A DNA stretch of 64,000 nt, taken from NCBI RefSeq assembly GCF_958450345.1, contig NC_088782.1, positions 103,074,358 to 103,138,357 of the forward strand, read 5' to 3'. A program made the translations under genes and the position numbers. Numbering within the stretch: position 1 is the stretch's first letter; every line of letters starts with the position of its first letter. This DNA comes from Calliphora vicina. Taxonomy: Eukaryota > Arthropoda > Insecta > Diptera > Calliphoridae. Below, one piece after another: positions 32,699 through 43,758 of the stretch. Under the pieces are notes generated by a model. That model was not told where the DNA came from, did not search any database, and worked only from the letters and a program-made list of their open reading frames with translations.

Positions 32699-32841
32699 TA
32701 AAATATATAAAAATGGGTGGGATCAGAATAGTGGAGTGGTATCTCTCATACCAAGTATATATTTATTTTCGAATATCAAGTGAATTGTACTTGTGTAAGC
32801 AGTGTGTAAATTAAGTTGCTATGAAACGGTCGTGTACACTT

Positions 32842-33071
32842 ACAATATCTCAATTAGATTAAAAAATATGCCACTTTAAAACTCCATCTTGCATTTTTTC
32901 ATACTAAAAATTCTTTATAAATTTTCTTAATATTTTTTTCAACACAAATCATTGGTTCTGACTCAGTCACATTAAGAAAATTTATACAAATTCTTTAGTA
33001 TGAAAAAGTGCAATATTTTTGTAGGACGGAGTTTTAAAATGGCATATTTTTCAATCTAATTGAGATATTGA
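32842..33071. repeat. Foldback hairpin of about 230 bp
   Basis: CAATATCTCAATTAGATTAA at 32843 is the complement of TCTAATTGAGATATTG at 33055-33070. Inner landmarks ATGCCACTTTAAAACTCC and GGAGTTTTAAAATGGCAT also pair. A small MITE or the arm of a foldback element. No protein. Confidence 0.7.
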
Positions 33072-33289
33072 CTTGAAATTTTTTTTGCAAGACCAAAAAT
33101 TAACTTAACTAAACAAAAAAATATAGCTCGGAATAAATGTGGATCAAATTGTTCCTAATATTTGAAATCCTATTAAAATTTTGATATAAATTTTAGTTTT
33201 AGAAACTCAATGAATATGTAATATGTAATAAAATCTTTATTTATTAGTGAAACTCAATGAAATTTTCAGCGTTTCTCATTATAAATAAC

Positions 33290-34232
33290 AAGGTGTAAAA
33301 AAAACTTGTCAAAAGGTCAAAGAAAATCCCGCAATTCCCAAAAATTGGAGCGAAAATCCCAAAAATGGTGTTTTTTACAATTTTGCCTATATGGTTCACA
33401 TTTCCTTCGGGGCTGGGAAAATACTTCAGGGCTAAATAGAAAACACATCAGGGTTTCCAAAACTGCTTTCCGTTTTCTGATCCCAGCTTTGGGATTTTAG
33501 AACATGTGGCCCAAAGTTGAAATTTTTTAAAAAAAAATAGGTCAATTTCCAAAGTGCGTAGGGCCGACATGTTCGGAAAATAGGACATGTTTTTTCTAAC
33601 AAATTGTGCTCCGTAAATAAACTTTATATAAAAACATAAAATTGTTATATGTTCTTAAAGAAAGTTGTTTTTTAATAAAAAAAGAGTTAAGTCAACTTTT
33701 TGACCAAAAAACAGCAAAAGTATACTATTTTTTGAATTTTTAAATTGAAAATCGGTTATTTTTGGATTTGTAATCGACCTTGTTCTGGAGTCTTTTGTGT
33801 GTTATTGGTAATTTAGTTGTCTAACTAACAAAAAAAAAACTCGAGTCTATTCGGTCCAAAAGTACGACCTCTATTTTTAAAAAACCGGACCAAGGTATGG
33901 CAAAATTTTAAAATTTCAATTTTGAAATGCCTATAACTAGGAAATTATAAGAGATAAATAGCAAATGTAAGCACATGTAAGCACATCCAAAAATATAAAA
34001 TTGAAATCGGATGGGAAACAAAAAAATGGCAGGTGTCTAAAAATTGTACATGTCGAAGGTACCTTACTTTGAACCCCCATAGCGCCGCACCTGGAGCATT
34101 TGTAGGGCCTATTTTAATAACTGAAACTCGAATACTCCTTGGCTACGCCCAAATAAAATTTTATCCCAATCGGACCAGCCGTTTAGAAATGCCAGATTTA
34201 TTTCCAAAAAACGTCGATTCTGCCCCACTGTG
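33290..34232. mobile_element. CACAGTG-family foldback arm (copy T9)
   Basis: The right end reads, in reverse complement, CACAGTGGGGCAGAATCGAC and then AATAAATCTGGCATTTCTAA, close to the ends of the short complete copy at 57883-58196. The interior near 33320-33380 shares AATCCCGCAATTCCCAAAAA with the T2 body. No left terminus was found, so the start is approximate. Confidence 0.5.
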
Positions 34233-34278
34233 GTATGTAATAGAAGTTTGTATTCCATTAATACAAACTTCTACTTAT

Positions 34279-34526
34279 TAACAATGTTGATAACATGCTG
34301 TTAATAACATTGTTTATAAGGATAACAACTTTAATTATTAAAGCTGCTAACACTAATATTAAAGCTGCTAAAGGCTCTAAAAATATAACAATATAGTTTT
34401 GTTCGTTAGATAATTCATGAAAATACTATATGATGGCACTGTGTATAGACTTAACATCAACTGTATTAAATGTGTGTTTTCAAGGTGTGTAATATAAGTG
34501 TGTTTATTTGAATAAATAAAACGTTG
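34279..34526 (+). repeat. LTR-like dispersed repeat, copy 1
   Basis: Shares CAACAATGTTGATAACAT, TAATTCATGAA, GGCACTGTGTATA and TTAACATCAACTGTATTA, in the same order, with 41190-41440. The second copy has TGTATATAAATAG, a good TATA box, followed 40-50 bp later by AGTATAAC. This resembles the promoter half of an LTR, but internal retrotransposon sequence is absent next to both copies. Confidence 0.4.
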
Positions 34527-35276
34527 CACAGTGGTATGAGAAAAAAAAGAGGGAAATAAATCTGTAACTTCTAAACGCTTAATCCAATTTGAATGAAATT
34601 TCACATGCAAATTTCCTCATGGGCCCACCAGGAGCGGGGCCAGGGGTCCCCTAAGTAGGACACCTCGGGTATGTTCAATTTTAAAAATGATTCTATTTCT
34701 TCGTTTAAGTTCCGATTTCAAAAAACTTACGTATATGGAATCGAGCTCTACATAAAACCTCGCATTTGAAAATTAAATTTTCAAAATTTTTACCCACCCT
34801 ACTCCAGTTTTTTGATGACCGCGGTTCCCAATATTTCCCGATTTTCTCCATTTTTCATTTATAGGTTTAACAACAAATGTATGAAAGAATTGTTTAAAAA
34901 TCATGACTGGGTCCAAAGTTACATGCATTTGAATTTAAAAAAATTTAAAAAAGACGCTTTTTTGCTATTTTGTTGGGAAAAATGTACTTTTATTCTTTTT
35001 AAGTTATCTAAAAAATTTCTAAGAGGATGTATAATTAATTTGTACTTTTTGAAAAACTAACTTTACATCAAATATTTTAAATGAAAAAAAAATTTATAAT
35101 TTTTGATAACGAGGGGACCAAGACGCCTATTTTTTTTTGTAAAATTCAAATTTAGGGCAAAAATTCTCAAATCACACAGTCGATATCAAAATACAGAAAC
35201 CTATTTTAGATGGCCCAATATGTTTTTAATTATTCTGTAAAGGGTTCCGATAAAAAACGAAAAAATCCCATTTTTG
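34527..35276. mobile_element. CACAGTG-family element, left arm (copy T4)
   Basis: Starts CACAGTGGTATGAGAAAAAA after CGTTG. It runs through AATAAATCTGTAACTTCTAA, GGGTCCCCTAAGTAGGACAC and CCTACTCCAGTTTTTTGATG, the complement of the T3 arm. It is cut at 35276 by the tail of a P1 repeat. Confidence 0.7.
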
Positions 35277-35335
35277 CGATTTTTCAATACTTATATATAC
35301 CCTCATTCACCACTTATGGTGGTGGAGGGTATAAA
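35277..35335 (+). repeat. P1 tail only
   Basis: TATATATACCCTCATTCACC then ACTTATGGTGGTGGAGGGTA: the terminal hairpin of P1 without the body. Confidence 0.8.
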
Positions 35336-35387
35336 AAAGTAATTATTTTATATAAAAATATTCTTTATTTAAAAAATGTATAATAAA

Positions 35388-35597
35388 TTAATATAATTTT
35401 GTAAAATAATCGGACTCAAGTAATTTAGAAATTTCTGTAGAATACTCTCCAAATTTTGATGCGTTCACTTTATATTTACTATTTATAGCCATTAGAATAA
35501 TATTGACTTTTTGCAGTAATTCCATATTAATTCCGGTTATTTCAGAGGTAGTTTCAAAATGTTTGAAAAATCGTCTAGCAGCATTGCCAATATTTAA
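35388..35597 (-). pseudogene. Transib (RAG1-related) transposase fragment
   Basis: A stop-free minus-strand frame of 69 codons starts after a stop at 35598-35600 and ends with a stop at 35388-35390. It begins NIGNAARRFFKHFETTSEIT and continues GINMELLQKVNIILMAINSK and SKFGEYSTEISKLL. The GNxARRxF block, followed by a ..TG(I/L)....(I/L)......(I/L)L.....G/K(Y)..(N)...F..Y..E(T).. region, is how Transib transposases read just before their last catalytic Glu region; RAG1 has the related GNFARKLM. The fragment is too short to carry a catalytic acid. It lies beside a CACAGTG-ended arm (34527-35276), although a P1 tail intervenes. Recognition is from memory. Confidence 0.55.
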
Positions 35598-37035
35598 TCA
35601 CAGCCAAAGTAAGAAAATGTTTCATATTTCATTAAGTAACAAGGTTTACATTGGCAAGCAGTTAAACAACCAGATGGACAAACGGACGATCAACCCTACC
35701 AACTATAGTGGATAAATATATTATTTCAAATATAAATTTTCTAATTTCAAATTTCATGTGTTAAAAATTTGAAATTAAACACTCCCTAAATGCACCAATC
35801 ATAATGTGTCAAATAACTTTATGTTATGCTTTTAATTACTTCCGAATTTTTATTTTTTAAAGTTTTATGATATATTGTTATTCTCAATATACTCGTTAAG
35901 TACATATTTTTGTACGGATGTGTGTGCCCATTTAGTTGGTTAAATTTTACTTGGCAAACATTATTCTTAAGTAGTTTTGTGGTGGCACTTGCACAAAACT
36001 TAAGTAACTTGTACTATAACTTGCATATTTTATATAAGATTTTAATGCTACTGCAAGCTCAGTTATATTGTGAGTATGAGTCTATGTGTTTATGTATGTA
36101 GATTAGTCAAAGATTGCCACATTAACGTTGCCAAACAACTTCCCGTGTCAACAGCAGAAACTCAACAGCGTTATAACGACATGTGTTGAAAGTTTAAAGT
36201 TTACACAACATCTTAGGCGAACGAAGAAAGTTTTTTTGAACCCAGCGAACATATGAATCAATTTTATAAGAGGAAAATTAAAAACTGAATTCAGATGGCT
36301 GGTACTTATGTTGTGTTTTGGAATGGAAGATATCTGCAGTGGTGACGATTTTAAGTCATTTTGAATTTCAAAAACTGTTACTGTTTAAAACCGCTGCTGG
36401 GTTACTCGTTCGCCTAGAAGTAGATCATTGCAATACGAGCATAAACATTGGCTCCTACTCGCTTTCCACTTACAACATCTTTAAGCTCTTGCTGATATAA
36501 ATTACACTTGTTTTTTCGTTGTAATTTTTTTGTTCCGTTCGTTCCCTTATTTGCAATTTTACGTTATTGACTGTCATTGTTAACAAAACCCCCTTAACAG
36601 GATTTATGGTTTAATCTATCAAGAAAAGTTTTTTTTCTTTCATTATTCCTCGTTTCTTTTTTTACATTTGCTATTGAGTTTAATGATAGTTTGACCTAGA
36701 TGTAAACTATTTTTTAAAGAATGTTTAACTTTGAGAGTTAAGGAAACAAAAAAAAAATAGAAGAAAAACAATTGTTTAAAAAATGAAATATTGCAAAAAG
36801 AATTAAAACAAAAACATTGATAGTTTTACGACCAAGCATAAATCAGTTTAAAATCAGTTGTTATTACAGCAAATAACTAATGGAAATTAAATAAAGAAAG
36901 TTTTCAAAGAGATTTGTTTGTGGGATCTGCAAGCAAAAATATGTAAATTTAAAAAGTATTTATAGGGAGGAAGCAAAATAGTTCACCAATGCACCATAAA
37001 CCTTCCAAATTTGTTAAATCTTGGTATATAGATTA
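35598..37035. other. Mostly unassigned; P2-like tail piece and small inverted repeat inside
   Basis: At about 35637-35700, ACAAGGTTTACATTGGCA and CAGATGGACAAACGGACG resemble the P2 tail (compare 29505-29545). The rest has no coding motif apart from the inverted-repeat element described separately at 36214-36416. Confidence 0.45.
36214..36416. mobile_element. 203-bp inverted-repeat element
   Basis: Left end TAGGCGAACGAAGAA and right end in reverse complement TAGGCGAACGAGTAA, each followed within about 20 bp by CCCAGC. TAGG-type ends suggest a hAT MITE, but flanks CAACATCT and GAAGTAGA do not match. Confidence 0.5.
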
Positions 37036-37038
37036 TAT

Positions 37039-37191
37039 GAGGAGCCGCAGAACAAAAGATACTTTTTCGATTTTTTTTACAAATTGATTTTTTGGTATTT
37101 TTATAATATTTGGTTTGAAATCTTCTAGAAAAAATCAATTTCCCAACATTTCTAAATTTTCAAAAAAAGTACCTTTCGTTCTGCGGCTCTT
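37039..37191. repeat. Hairpin of about 150 bp
   Basis: GAGGAGCCGCAGAACAAAAG at 37039 pairs with CTTTCGTTCTGCGGCTCTTC at 37172-37191; inner AAATTGATTTTTT and AAAAAATCAATTT also pair. Confidence 0.7.
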
Positions 37192-37368
37192 CATATATGG
37201 CCATACAGATTGTCTATCTAAATAGAAAAATCCTTTGGCTTAATTGTAATTTAACTGAAGCGAATTTTAATTAATTTAGGAAAACTTCACAACTCGCACA
37301 GAATATACCTAACATAGAAATTCATAAAAAAGCATGTTGCCTACATAACAACATTTTTATGAATTTAA

Positions 37369-38872
37369 CCCTTTGACGACGAAGAATTTTCCGCTGGAAA
37401 TTTTGTAATTTTTTTTCGGATTCTTACTCGGAAAGGCTACATTACGATACTAAAGTGTTGTCAAAATTTAAAAATTATTACTCCTTCTACGAGAAAAATC
37501 ATGGGACATATGTGTCACATTCGTCGTCAAGCGTAAAAATTTGGGAACAAATGCATTGAACAATGGTCGGTATAAGCTTGCATATACGGGCAAGTTTTAT
37601 ACCCAGCAGTAAGGTATAATATTTTCCATAAGTGAAGCAGATTGAAAGCAATGAGTATCCATAAATTGGCAAAAATAAGATTGTACTCGTCTACGATGGA
37701 ATATATTCAGTACCGTTTATATCCAAGATTATGATTAGAGGTAGTTTTGAAAGTATTCTTTCAAGCTTACATTTTGCTATCAATGCTTAACAGCTAAGCC
37801 GTAATTTTAAGGCTCAATGGTGCCTTAAAAATACAACCAGTAATAAATCATTTCAACTCAGCATTTGGAAAAACTTTGACCAAGGCAAATACTTATCAGT
37901 CTTTATACGAGCATATGGTAAAATGTAAGGGCCGCAGTATATGAAAGACAAACCCATAACCTTGGTGTAGTTACAAGTTTAAATTGGTTATTTATATAAA
38001 ACTAATATATATACACAGGCAAAAACGCAGAGAGAGAGACATTGGCGAATCCGTGGTTCAAGAAGACCTGGAAAATGTTATATTTCGATAACATTTCCAA
38101 TAATCCAATATTATTATATAAACTTATGATCAATCGAAGATCAGATTTTATGATCGTCTGTTTTTTGATGGCTGTAGCTGGACATTATCAAACAAGATAG
38201 AATGGATAAGTCAGGACAAAAAACTGAATTGATAGTCTAACAAACACAATTTGTTTCGCATGTAAAAAACAAAAGTTCTTAACTCGAACAGAAATTGTTT
38301 TGAATTTTATCACAAATAAGTTCGATTTTGATTTAGATTTTATCAACCATATACAGGATCTCATAATTTTAAATTAATATTTTGTGTTTTTTTAATGTTT
38401 TTTACTGAATTGTTTGTTATTTCATTGTTTATCAATTATAAAATATTAAATAAAATAAAAAAAATTTTAAAGAAAAAGCTCCTTTATTTTTACCTTTGAC
38501 GACGAATGGGACACATATGTCCCATCATATTTTCAGTCCCCCCGGGAAAAATATAATACCGATTCAAAATGCGTTGGTCAATAAATTTACGTAAGGCATT
38601 TGTACATCTAATACTAAACGTTTATCCAACAGTATCAATTAGAACTCGAGATATAAGAAAAATAAAATTGTCAAAAAAAATATACGAATTTCTGAATTTG
38701 AGAATCCCTTAAGCCAAACTTAAACAACATAAACTTAGTATTAACATTAACACCAAAGAACACATTTGTTTTTTATCGAACCAGACCGCTTAGATCAAAA
38801 TCCAATGAAAATTGTGGCTGTAATGACGAAAAAAGCAAATGGGACATATGTGTCCCATTCGTCGTCAAAGTG
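37369..38872 (+). mobile_element. piggyBac-type transposon in a TTAA site
   Basis: The element is bounded by TTAA at 37365-37368 and TTAA at 38873-38876. Left end CCCTTTGACGACGAA and right end in reverse complement CACTTTGACGACGAA agree at 14 of 15 positions. TTAA duplication and a C-C/A-C-TTTG start are the hallmark of piggyBac. Palindromes GGGACACATATGTCCC or GGGACATATGTGTCCC recur at 37502-37518, 38508-38524 and 38840-38857, likely subterminal sites. A decayed transposase lies inside. Confidence 0.88.
37800..38200 (+). pseudogene. piggyBac transposase remnant
   Basis: Reading with frame changes: KIQPVINHFNSAFGKTLTKA, then YQSLYEHMVKCKGRSIYERQ (about 37834-37950), then GKNAEREREIGESVVQEDLE-like remains and MLYFDNISNNPILLYKLM (about 38070-38130). 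In piggyBac proteins the first block (..hFN..F.........lsvDE.MvpFkGR) carries the first catalytic Asp, here replaced (SLYEHM, no DE), and (v)xFDNfFxS carries the second Asp, still present. Stops at several points and a lost first acid make it inactive. Position between the piggyBac ends fits. Confidence 0.8.
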
Positions 38873-38934
38873 TTAAATAACAGTGCTAGGACAATTATCT
38901 GCTACTTGTGAAGTTTTCCCTAATTAATTTCCAA

Positions 38935-40076
38935 CGTAAAAACACAAGGTAGACATGTTATACATCCATGGATAGCGGATTTTGTCTACTTTTCAATAAT
39001 GTATATAACTTTTGACAATGAAAAAATTCATGAAATACTTTTTTGAAAAATATGACAAAAAATTCATAGATACAAAGTTTTCATATTGAAATTAAATTTT
39101 TATTTATGAATATTTTTTAATGAAATTTTACACTTATATAGATTTTTTTATTAAAAACTGATAAATAAAAACAATTTTTAAAATTTGTAATCAGGAATCT
39201 TGCAATTCTCAAAAAATATTGAAAAATTCCAAAAATGTGATATTTTCGTTTTTTGAATATAATATCCACACTAGGGGCTGGGTTATCGGAACCCTCTACA
39301 AAATAATTAAGAACATATTGGGCCATCTAAAATGGGTTACTATATTTTAATATCGACTATGCGATTTGAGAATTTTTTCCTTAAAGTTGAATTTTTAGAA
39401 TTTTTGAATGGACCTGGTCCCCTCGGTATCAAAAATTATAAATTTTTTTTATTTAAAATATTTGATGTAAAGTTAGCTCTTCAAAAAGTATAAATTCATT
39501 ATACATCCTTTTAGAATTTTTTTTAGATAAATTGAAAAGAATAAAAGTACTTTTTTCCCAAAAAATAGCGAAAAATCGTCTATTTTATTTTTTTAAATTC
39601 AAATGTATGTAACTTTGGACTCAGTCATGATTTTTAAACAGTTCTTTCTTTATTTGATATATACATCTGTTGTTAATCCTATAGAAGAAAAATGGAGAAT
39701 ATCGCGAAATATTTGCAACCGCGGTCATCAAAAAACTGAAGTAGGGTGGGTCAAATGCGAATATCTCCTAAGCTATAAGAGGTAATTGATAGCTGCGGCA
39801 ATGTTTTATGTAGCGCTTGATGAGAAGATTCTATGTATGTAATCTTCTTAAAATTGGACCACAAACGAAGAAATAGGATCATTTTTTAAATTGACCATGC
39901 CCGAGGTGTTCTAATTTGGGGACTCCTGGCCCAGCTCCTGGTGGGCTCATGAGGTCCAGATTCAAGACTTAAACTCGACTACACTTCCCCTTTGCGCGTG
40001 TCAAATTTCAATCAAATCGGGCTAAGAGTTTAGAAGTTACAGATTTATTTCCCTATTTTTTTCTCATACCACTGTG
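38935..40076. mobile_element. CACAGTG-family element, right arm (copy T3), inserted in an RNase H gene
   Basis: The right end reads CTCATACCACTGTG at 40063-40076 and is followed by CGGCG (40077-40081), the sequence motif Transib elements are known to prefer. The arm contains ATCGGAACCCTCTACAAAAT, CCACACTAGGGGCTGGGTTA and GGCCCAGCTCCTGGTGGGCT shared with T2, T4, T5 and T6. The left terminus is missing. The sequence after CGGCG continues a LINE RNase H frame, so the arm interrupts that gene. Confidence 0.7.
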
Positions 40077-41000
40077 CGGCGCCTTTTTTGGCCAAATCGT
40101 CAGCTACACAGCTACAGTTGCCCATAATATCTCTCCCAGCAAAAAATATTCTGGATTTGGAAGCAATAAATATGATTACTGCATCTTCTACTGCTACATT
40201 AATTGCATCCTAAAATTATTGCCTTACAAAAATTATTTTGGAAGGCATACATTAAGCTATTCGTATAGGCGGTGAAGAACTTAGAAAAAATCAGCGCTTC
40301 TTGTTGGGCAATCACTGGGTCTGTAAGATTTTATTGCTTCTCAGCAGCTCTAAAATCTAGGTGCACAATTATTTGTACATATTAAATACGATGAAATCAG
40401 GTTAATTTTAAAGCTGCGAAATATGCTTATTTTGGATTCCTTATGCAGAGCCTCTACGCGAGGAATCCCATATAAAAATCATGTAATCTTTCATGCGAAG
40501 TGGTAGCAGTATACAAGTGCTCTATGCCTTCCAAACCTGCTTCCGAGGAAGCACAATTTTTTTGCTGGGCTGTGTCCACGTACCCACTTGAGTATGACTG
40601 TTGAATGTCTCGCCATCCTGTTTAAGGATGCAAGGCATTCCTGGAACAGATTAGATTTTGTATATACAACTGCTAGAGATTTTATTGCGGGCTGACAGTC
40701 AGTATATATACGAATATCCCTGTCTGATATCTTGTTATAACTGAGCCAGTTACCCGCCTTTTTAATGGGTGATATTACAGCCTGCCTAATAAGGGATTCT
40801 AAAAGATTTTTTAGAATTCCTGAATGTAGACACCTACGCCAACTCAATCTCCTTTCCTAGAGCCGTCCGTATAAACTGAGAGACTTGTTGTATCATGCAA
40901 AGGTTCGTACTTCCGTGTTATGCGGAATTGAGAAACCGAAGTTCCTCGCCATTAAAGGCCTAGAATTTTGTAACATAAAATTTTAAGAATTTTTTTCTGT
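40077..41000 (-). pseudogene. LINE RNase H domain, interrupted by two elements
   Basis: Minus-strand reading from about 41000: NFGFSIPHNTEV, then LSLYTDGSRKGD followed by VGVGVY (first active-site Asp in YTDGS), ISDRDIRIYTDCQPAIKSL (second Asp block), ILKWVRGHS (last block), and, after an inserted element, MGNCSCVADDLAKKGAA at 40140-40082. This is the order in RNase HI domains attached to I/R1/LOA-type LINEs: the YTDGS, (Y)TDxQxAI, WVxGHSGxxGNExADxLAKxGA blocks are all present. Stops and a changed middle part (QAVISPIKKAGN) show decay. Interruptions: an inverted-repeat element at 40139-40567 between GHS and MGN, and the CACAGTG element ending at 40076. Confidence 0.82.
40139..40567. mobile_element. 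CCCAGCAAAAAA-ended MITE inside the RNase H remnant
   Basis: Left end CCCAGCAAAAAATATTCTGG and right end in reverse complement CCCAGCAAAAAAATTGTGC. Removing it joins the GHS block to the MGNxxxVADDLAKKGA block, which is direct evidence of insertion. No target duplication of more than 2-3 bases is clear. No coding sequence. Confidence 0.7.
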
Positions 41001-41189
41001 TTTTCTCGTTTGGAGACAATCTTATTAATCTTTACATTTTGATTTAGACTTGTACAATGAATTTTTATAATTAATAATTTCATGTTATTTCCTATTTGGT
41101 GATATTTTTGGTGATATCGATTTGAAATGGTCGGTAACGACTGCTTGCAACATTTATCATGTTTATAAACATGACCATCAGTCGAAACG

Positions 41190-41440
41190 TCTACTTATCA
41201 ACAATGTTGATAACATTATTTAGAAGTATGTTAACATTAACTGTAATGCTGTAAAAGCTCTGGAAATAAAACATTTGAGTTTTTCCATTAGGTAATTCAT
41301 GAAGCTACTAGAAGGTAGCACTGTGTATATAAATAGTAACAGCGAGTTGGTGAGCATTTAGTATAACGTAGGCGCTGTTAGATTTAACATCAACTGTATT
41401 ATCAGTGTATTTTTGTAAATTATAATGTGTTTGTATTGAA
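41190..41440 (+). repeat. LTR-like dispersed repeat, copy 2
   Basis: Homologous to 34279-34526. Contains ACTGTGTATATAAATAGTAA (41327-41346), a TATA-box-like sequence, and about 40 bp later GAGCATTTAGTATAACG. Then TTAACATCAACTGTATTA and GTGTTTGTATTGAA. Could be a solo LTR. Boundaries are not secure and no flanking duplication was found. Confidence 0.4.
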
Positions 41441-42014
41441 CAGAGAATGACTATTTAAATTGTTGTGCAAATTTATCGCTTCGTCCTTATAAACACTTTT
41501 GTTGATTAAAATTTAAACCAACTTGTAGCACAGAAAAAAATTAAATATACAATAATTTTTTGGCTGTTATTAAGTTATTTTAACAGCTTTAAAATCAGAA
41601 CAATAAATAAATAGTGACATGCGAGCAACATATATAAAATTCTTCCCTCATACCCATTTACACAATTAATGTTGAGAGTTATTTTTAAAGTGATTTATTA
41701 AGAAAATCCCCTTTCAACATGCATACTTCTGATGACATGACAACGCATACACGATCAAAGCAAAAAAAAAAAAATAAAACACTTACAGGACAATCTTGGG
41801 GGATGCTGCCACATTTGCACATACTTGTGTAATTTGTACTATGTAAGTGTCACGAGTAGTATTTGTGATTACAACACAAAATAACTGAAAGTCTGTGTGC
41901 CACAACATAATGCCATAAGCAAAATTTTAATTAAAATGCAACTAAAGTAGTTGCAACATTAATGCAATGTTGCTTATTTACATACACACGTACATTTGTA
42001 CTTAAATGTGTCTA
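41441..42014. other. No gene recognised
   Basis: AT-rich sequence. No motif of interest seen. Confidence 0.45.
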
Positions 42015-43758
42015 TTAGGGTGGCTACAATTTTGCTGCCGAAAACTTGAGCACTCGAGTTTTGGGTAATAGCAACATTTAAATAAAACAAATTAAAATTG
42101 GAAAAAAATTCATTCAAAAAAATTCTGATTTTATTTGAAATATTTGTGTAACAGACATACATAAATTAATTCCAAATGTTGGCCATTGTTACTTACGAAC
42201 TTTTCCCATCTTTCTGGCAACATAAGTATTCCGAGCCAAAATAATTACTCATCTTTTGAGGCCAAGAACAAATCAAGCCAATATCGGATACTCTGTTCAA
42301 AAGTGAAGCGTATCGCAGAGAGTATGTTCTGCATCGATCGTCTGGACTATAAGTTGAGTGAGGCAAAACTTGCAACAGGTATGGCAACATCTGGCCGAGC
42401 GTTGCCATGATAGCATATCACGGTTTCAAGTTTGGCCGCATATTCTGGGAGTTTTACGGCCAATGCTCGGTACAAATGAATCAGTTGCATTCGTTACAGG
42501 TTCCATGTCCAGATTTCAGCAACTACGAATAGGCAGGTCCCTTTTGCTATCACTATATACAGATTCGTCTGGTTGGCAGCGCTTCACGTTTAGGGTTTTT
42601 AATTTCCCGACCTTTTTTGAATCGGGAAATTTTTTCTATATTCCCGGGTACCCGGTTATTCCCGAAATATATACTGTAAATTAGGAATATTATAGCCAAA
42701 TTTCATATAAAAACTATGCTATAATTATTAAATATCAGAGCTTCGAATTAATTAATAAAATTTGAGCTTAATTCACTAAAATCGTAATCCGTAATTAAAA
42801 ATGTCAGCCTTTCATTCCATAAATCCATTCCTAATATTTAATTTTTTAGATTCATTCCAAAGCCTTTGTTTAAACTGAATTAATTTTAAAGTTCATTAAT
42901 AACAGAATTTATTCAAACTTTGAATGATTAAATTTTTGTTAAATCAAATCATTTACAAAATTAATTGAAAAAATTTGTCTTAAAACTTTTTGTACTAGAT
43001 TTTAATTGAAGACAAATTTAATCATTTAATAAATTTTTGCAGCCATTTTGTTTTGGGTTTGAAAAAGAAATTTAAAGAAATTAGAATGATTCAATAAGAA
43101 ATAAATTCTATAAATAATGAATTCTCTATTTAAATTTTCATACGAAAAACCCCAAATAAATAATAATAAGCAGTCTATTATTGCCAAGATATAATCAAAA
43201 AACTGTAAAAAACTTTTCACCGTTTTTTGGTGAAAAAACAGAGTTATAACTTGTTTTCTATGTATTTTCGTCAGTTTTTAATTTCCGAGATTCCCGACTA
43301 AAAATCCGGGGAATCGGGTAGTGAAAAATTGGCAAAATTCCCGGGAAATTTATACCGGGAATTCCCGGGATAAAAACCCTATTTACGTTCGATCACTTAC
43401 ACTCCGGGTTATCGTAAAGGATCCATCGCAAGTATGGATACCATATGGTATCCAATTTCTCTGCTTTTGTATGAATCCTGCTGCTCGCTTGAGTAGCTCC
43501 CAATGATTTCCGAAGCCCTTGTTGAGTTTGACAACAATCATAATGAAGTAATGACTCCAATTCGTGGTCTTCATACTATTCTCCCCCTTCATCACTTCTG
43601 AACCACGTGAAACCGATGGAACACATTCACAACAAGCTCTCGGAGCAATCGGTGGGCTCTAGCAGCATTTTTAAAGAAGTAAAGCGATTTTTAAATGATG
43701 GAGAACAATTTTAGACTAATTTTTTAATCCAAAAAAAAATTAAAATTAGAACCACCCT
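42015..43758 (-). mobile_element. mariner element, decayed, split by a hAT MITE
   Basis: The ends TTAGGGTGGCTACAATTTT (left) and AGTAGGGTGGTTCTAATTTT (right, reverse complement) are imperfect inverted repeats, and both lie by TA dinucleotides. The minus-strand gene, in pieces: RAAGFIQKQRNWIPYGI near 43500-43440 (compare the mariner motif IQKxGxWVPxEL), GNARP remains and SFASLNL near 42400, RSMQNILSAIRFTFEQSIRY near 42345-42290, WLDLFLASKDE, and LMLPERWEKFVSNNGQHLEL at 42230-42170, the characteristic C-terminus LPERWxKCVxxxGQYxE. Stops are frequent. The hAT-type element 42591-43381 interrupts it. Confidence 0.82.
42591..43381. mobile_element. hAT MITE nested in the mariner, 8-bp duplication
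   Basis: Begins TAGGGTTTTTAATTTCCCG and ends, reverse-complemented, TAGGGTTTTTATCCCGGG. Flanks are TTCACGTT (42583-42590) and TTTACGTT (43382-43389), 7 of 8 identical. Subterminal CCCGGGTACCCGG, CCGGGAATTCCCGG and similar palindromes are repeated at both ends, strikingly GC-rich relative to surroundings. The interior has no transposase. Confidence 0.85.

Larger units (their letters stand above)
37268..38931. repeat. Hairpin MITE split by the piggyBac element
   Basis: AATTTAGGAAAACTTCAC at 37274 is the complement of GTGAAGTTTTCCCTAATT at 38909-38926. The intervening ATTCATAAAAAAGCATGTTG, also present in the nested hairpin of T2 (30000-30060), shows that both hairpins are the same family. The piggyBac element 37369-38872 interrupts this copy at a TTAA. 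Confidence 0.65.
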
